Below, piece after piece: positions 33,158 to 35,963 of a stretch of 35,963 bases of DNA. A model generated the notes under the pieces. That model saw nothing but the letters and a program-made list of their open reading frames with translations, ran no database searches and was not told where the DNA came from. Every line of letters begins with the position of its first letter. Within the stretch, counting starts at the first letter, position 1. Origin of the DNA: an uncultured Lachnospiraceae bacterium. GTDB taxonomy: Bacteria > Bacillota > Clostridia > Lachnospirales > Lachnospiraceae. The DNA lies in NCBI GenBank assembly GCA_945833775.1, contig CAMAGI010000013.1, positions 1-35,963 on the forward strand, in the 5' to 3' direction. The position numbers and the translations under genes are program-made.

Positions 33158-34433
33158 GAGAGTTATTGTGGTAGGCGGCGGTGCAGCGGGAATGATGGCA
33201 GCCATTGCGGCGGCTGACACAGCAGCATCGGTCACTCTTTTGGAACAGAATGAAAAGCTTGGAAAGAAGCTTTTCATTACCGGTAAGGGAAGATGCAATG
33301 TAACCAATGCCGCGCCGATAGAAAAATTATTCGAAAATGTGTGCTCCAATGCCAAGTTTTTGTACAGCGCGTTTTACGGCTTCGACAACAACGCTGTGAT
33401 GGATTTTCTGGAAGGTGCGGGATGTCCTCTGAAAACGGAGCGGGGCGAACGGGTATTTCCGGTGTCGGATCATTCGTCGGATATCATAGCGGCATTGGTC
33501 CGTGAATTGAAAAAGCGAGGTGTTGAAATTCTGCTAAACACCGGGGTGAAAACACTCCTCACGGAGGATTATACACCGCTTGACGCAAAGTCGAAGCAGA
33601 CAAAGCGAATGGTAGGAGTGGAACTGTGGGACGGCAGAAAACAATTTGCAGATGCCGTGATTCTGTGTACGGGCGGATTGTCCTATCCCTCCACCGGGTC
33701 CACCGGGGACGGACATCGTTTTGCGGAGAGTACCGGGCATAGGATGGTTGCGTGCAGTCCTTCGCTGGTCCCGCTGAAAACCGGGGAAGCATGGTGTCGT
33801 GACCTGATGGGACTCTCGTTAAGAAATGTGCAGCTTACCATGTACCGGGAGGGCAGGAAAGTGTTCTGTGGGCAGGGAGAAATGCTGTTCACCCACTTTG
33901 GTGTGAGCGGACCGTTGGTGTTGTCGGCGAGTTGTTACTACGGAAAGACAAAACCGGGTGAGAAGGTTACCCTGTCCATTGATTTAAAGCCGGCGCTGGA
34001 GGAAGAGCAGTTGGATAAGCGCCTCCTTAGGGACTTTGAAAAAAATGTCAACCGGCAGTTTAAAAACGCACTGGACGAATTGTTCCCCTCCAAAATGATA
34101 CCGGTGATGGTGAGTCTTTCCGGCATCGATCCTGAGAAACGTGTCCATGAGATTACCCGGGACGAACGAAAGGCATTTGCCTCAATAATCAAGAATCTGC
34201 CCCTCACCGTAACGGGTACCGGAAGTTTTGCGGAGGCGATTGTCACACGGGGCGGCGTGAGTGTGAAAGACGTGAATCCTTCCACAATGGAGTCCAGAAT
34301 AGTTTCGGGACTGTTCTTTGCGGGAGAATTGTTGGATTTGGACGCCTATACGGGCGGTTTTAATTTGCAGATAGCATGGTCCACAGGGTATCTGGCGGGC
34401 CGGAGCGCGGGAGGAAGAAAAAATGAGTTATAA
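33141..34433 (+). CDS. BaiN/YhiN-type FAD-dependent oxidoreductase (HI0933 family)
   Basis: The protein has 430 residues. The dinucleotide-binding fold is VVGGGAAGMMAAIAAA (near 10-25), followed by the family signature GKKLFITGKGRCNVTNA. CTGGLSYPSTGSTGDGHRFAESTGH lies mid-protein, and the end has GGVSVKDVNPSTMESRIVSGLFFAGELLDLDAYTGGFNLQIAWSTGYLAG. These proteins bind FAD; one homologue in gut Clostridia is a bile-acid 3-dehydro-4-enoate reductase, but most have no assigned substrate. It overlaps the rpiR-type gene by 17 nt and cmk by 11 nt. This order with cmk and ispH is common in Clostridia, so a housekeeping role is more likely than bile-acid use. Confidence 0.93.
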   Translation: MEKKTERVIVVGGGAAGMMAAIAAADTAASVTLLEQNEKLGKKLFITGKGRCNVTNAAPIEKLFENVCSNAKFLYSAFYGFDNNAVMDFLEGAGCPLKTERGERVFPVSDHSSDIIAALVRELKKRGVEILLNTGVKTLLTEDYTPLDAKSKQTKRMVGVELWDGRKQFADAVILCTGGLSYPSTGSTGDGHRFAESTGHRMVACSPSLVPLKTGEAWCRDLMGLSLRNVQLTMYREGRKVFCGQGEMLFTHFGVSGPLVLSASCYYGKTKPGEKVTLSIDLKPALEEEQLDKRLLRDFEKNVNRQFKNALDELFPSKMIPVMVSLSGIDPEKRVHEITRDERKAFASIIKNLPLTVTGTGSFAEAIVTRGGVSVKDVNPSTMESRIVSGLFFAGELLDLDAYTGGFNLQIAWSTGYLAGRSAGGRKNEL

Positions 34434-35082
34434 TATAGCAATCGACGGACCTGCGGGAGCAGGAAAGAGTACTATAGCAAGAGCTGTGGCCAAAAGGATG
34501 GGAATTCTGTATGTCGACACGGGGGCAATGTATCGTGCCATGGCACTGTTCATGCTGAGGGAAGGCGTGGATCCCGGGGATGAGAGCAGGATCGACGACA
34601 AATGCAGGGAGGCAGATATCACAATCCGTTATGAGGGAGACGAGCAGGTTGTATATCTGAACGGAGAAAACGTAAATCCTTATCTTCGAACCGAGGAAGT
34701 GGGGAACATGGCTTCTGCGACCAGTGCCCGGCCTAAGGTGCGCGAGAAAATGGTAGAGCTCCAGCATACCCTTGCGGCGCAGAGCGACTGCGTGATGGAC
34801 GGTCGCGACATCGGAACCTGTGTTCTTCCCGATGCCCAGGTAAAGATATATCTCACTGCAAGCAGTGCGGTGCGGGCCAGGAGGCGCTTTGACGAATTGG
34901 AAAAAAAGGGTCAGCCCTGTGATCTCGAGACGATCCGAAAGGACATTGAAGAGCGGGATTATCGCGATATGCACCGGGAACATTCACCGCTTTGCCGTGC
35001 AAAGGATGCAATCCTTGTGGATTCCTCCGACATGACCATCGAGGAAGTGATCGCACACATTCTCAAACTCTGTGAAAGGTAA
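34423..35082 (+). CDS. cmk: Cytidylate kinase
   Basis: The protein has 219 residues. The P-loop GPAGAGKST (9-17), YVDTGAMYRAMA, the substrate motif GRDIGTCVLPDA and the lid-type ERDYRDMHREHSPL are all present. It phosphorylates CMP and dCMP with ATP in the cytosol. It overlaps the upstream flavoprotein gene by 11 nt; the ribosome site (GGGAGGAAG) is inside that gene. ispH follows after 7 nt, so all are probably one transcript. Confidence 0.97.
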   Translation: MSYNIAIDGPAGAGKSTIARAVAKRMGILYVDTGAMYRAMALFMLREGVDPGDESRIDDKCREADITIRYEGDEQVVYLNGENVNPYLRTEEVGNMASATSARPKVREKMVELQHTLAAQSDCVMDGRDIGTCVLPDAQVKIYLTASSAVRARRRFDELEKKGQPCDLETIRKDIEERDYRDMHREHSPLCRAKDAILVDSSDMTIEEVIAHILKLCER

Positions 35083-35089
35083 TTTGGAA

Positions 35090-35963
35090 ATGGAAGTGAA
35101 ACTGGCTGAGTGCGCGGGCTTCTGCTTTGGTGTGAAGCGCGCGGTGGATACGGTATATGAACAGATTGCCACCGGCAAAACCATTTACACTTATGGTCCC
35201 ATAGTACACAATGAGGAAGTGGTCAACGAACTCCGGGAGAGAGGAGTAAAGGTCCTGGAGAACGAAGAAGAATTAAGGCGTCTCGCAGAGCAAAATGCCG
35301 GTCGGGATCCCCTCTCGGATCCTGCCACCGTTATTATCCGGGCACATGGAATCCCCCGCAGAATTCATGAGGTTCTCGAGCAGGGAGGCCTGATCTGTGT
35401 GGATGCAACCTGCCCCTTTGTGAAACGAATCCATACGATTGTGGACGAGCACAGCAGACTGGGATATCATATTGTAATCGTCGGAAACAACAGGCATCCG
35501 GAGGTGGAGGGGATCAAAGGATGGTGCAACGGCCCGGTGGATGTAATCGAGACGGAGAGCGAAGCAGAGCAGTTTTCGGCACAGCCCGGCGAGCGGATAT
35601 GTATCGTATCGCAAACGACATTTAATTACAATAAATTTCAACATATAGTTGAAATTTTTGAAAAAAAAGGTTATACTGATAAAGTCGTGAGCACTATCTG
35701 CAATGCGACTGAAGAACGGCAGCGATCCGCGAAAGCTTTAGCGGCCGAGGCGGACGTGATGATAGTGATCGGGGGCAAGCACAGTTCCAACACAAGAAAA
35801 TTGTACGATATTTGTTGTGAGGAATGTGCGAATACCTGCTTCATACAGACACTGGATGACTTGCAATTGAAATTAACTGAGGCTGTTCGACTGGTGGGTA
35901 TTACTGCGGGGGCTTCCACCCCAAACAAATTAATCGAGGAGGTTCAAAATTATGTCAGAATTA
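35090..35963 (+). CDS. ispH: 4-hydroxy-3-methylbut-2-enyl diphosphate reductase, 3' end outside window
   Basis: 291 codons are visible and the frame is still open at the edge. IspH makes IPP and DMAPP in the last step of the MEP isoprenoid pathway using a 4Fe-4S cluster. The three cluster cysteines are seen: Cys12 (AGFCFGVKRA), Cys108 (DATCPFVK) and Cys204 (ICNATEERQ). HGIP, HPEVEG and IGGKHSSNTRKL motifs match the family, as does the end VGITAGASTPNKLIEEV. The loop between residues 55 and 80 (LRRLAEQNAGRDPLSDPAT) seems longer than usual. A second, better-placed start in another frame at 35952 suggests ispH ends just beyond the window, overlapping rpsA, rather than being fused to it. Confidence 0.97.
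   Translation, partial: MEVKLAECAGFCFGVKRAVDTVYEQIATGKTIYTYGPIVHNEEVVNELRERGVKVLENEEELRRLAEQNAGRDPLSDPATVIIRAHGIPRRIHEVLEQGGLICVDATCPFVKRIHTIVDEHSRLGYHIVIVGNNRHPEVEGIKGWCNGPVDVIETESEAEQFSAQPGERICIVSQTTFNYNKFQHIVEIFEKKGYTDKVVSTICNATEERQRSAKALAAEADVMIVIGGKHSSNTRKLYDICCEECANTCFIQTLDDLQLKLTEAVRLVGITAGASTPNKLIEEVQNYVRI
35952..35963 (+). CDS. rpsA: Probable first codons of ribosomal protein S1
   Basis: ATGTCAGAATTA (MSEL) follows a perfect AGGAGGT (35937-35943) by 8 nt in a frame different from ispH. In Clostridia, rpsA commonly follows or is fused to ispH, and MSE- starts are usual. Only four codons are present, so the call rests on site and context. Confidence 0.4.

Noticed and set aside
33141-34433. 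Bile-acid-converting BaiN
   Set aside because: The family is broad and mostly housekeeping; no bai genes are nearby, and linkage with cmk and ispH points away from bile-acid metabolism.

Overview
The window looks like chromosomal core DNA from an anaerobic Clostridia, most likely a Lachnospiraceae. I infer this from the gene content and local gene order (era–recO; scpA–scpB; a BaiN-type flavoprotein–cmk–ispH–start of rpsA; rpsU; a Na+-pumping decarboxylase operon; a giant 2-hydroxyacyl-CoA dehydratase activase), from Gram-positive lipoboxes and strong AGGAGG ribosome sites, and from low-GC-type promoters. The genus cannot be fixed from the sequence alone. I see no phage, transposase, CRISPR array, tRNA or rRNA.

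Layout. 1-2477 (minus): 5' part of a giant acyl-CoA dehydratase activase, running off the left edge and divergent from everything else. 2725-7687: a rhomboid-fold membrane protein with a zinc-ribbon tail, a sigma-70-like protein without its promoter-reading regions, a small unknown partner overlapping it, and a PreP-type M16C peptidase. 7780-10693: a DUF4349 lipoprotein, Era, a YqzL-like small protein and a short RecO. 10743-15883: a lipoprotein, glycyl-tRNA synthetase, an alanyl-tRNA synthetase of an unusual sequence type, and ribosomal protein S21. 15954-18826: a PF06541-type membrane protein, a D-Ala-D-Ala carboxypeptidase and a membrane-anchored metallophosphoesterase. 18918-23754: a two-gene membrane/glycosyltransferase unit, ScpA, ScpB and a second D-Ala-D-Ala carboxypeptidase.

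23939-29588 is the metabolic centrepiece. It has five genes for a biotin-dependent, sodium-pumping decarboxylase: a 12S-type acyl-CoA carboxyltransferase, a lipoprotein-type gamma subunit, a free biotin carrier, the Na+-translocating beta subunit and a 5S/OadA-type carboxyltransferase. One operon thus carries both kinds of carboxyl donor module (keto-acid and acyl-CoA), a single carrier and the membrane pump. A 344-bp gap before the last gene holds a 63-bp palindrome and four 45-bp tandem repeats.

29669-35963: a large polytopic membrane protein (DUF6020-like), a TetR regulator with a palindrome over its own promoter, an RpiR/SIS regulator, a BaiN-type flavoprotein, cytidylate kinase, IspH (cut by the right edge) and the first codons of a probable rpsA.

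The most notable observations are the composite decarboxylase operon with its repeat-filled gap, the sigma-like protein lacking regions 2.4 and 4, two D-Ala-D-Ala carboxypeptidase genes whose translation starts lie inside or against intrinsic terminators, a perfect 15-bp hairpin inside recO, and the atypical alanyl-tRNA synthetase.
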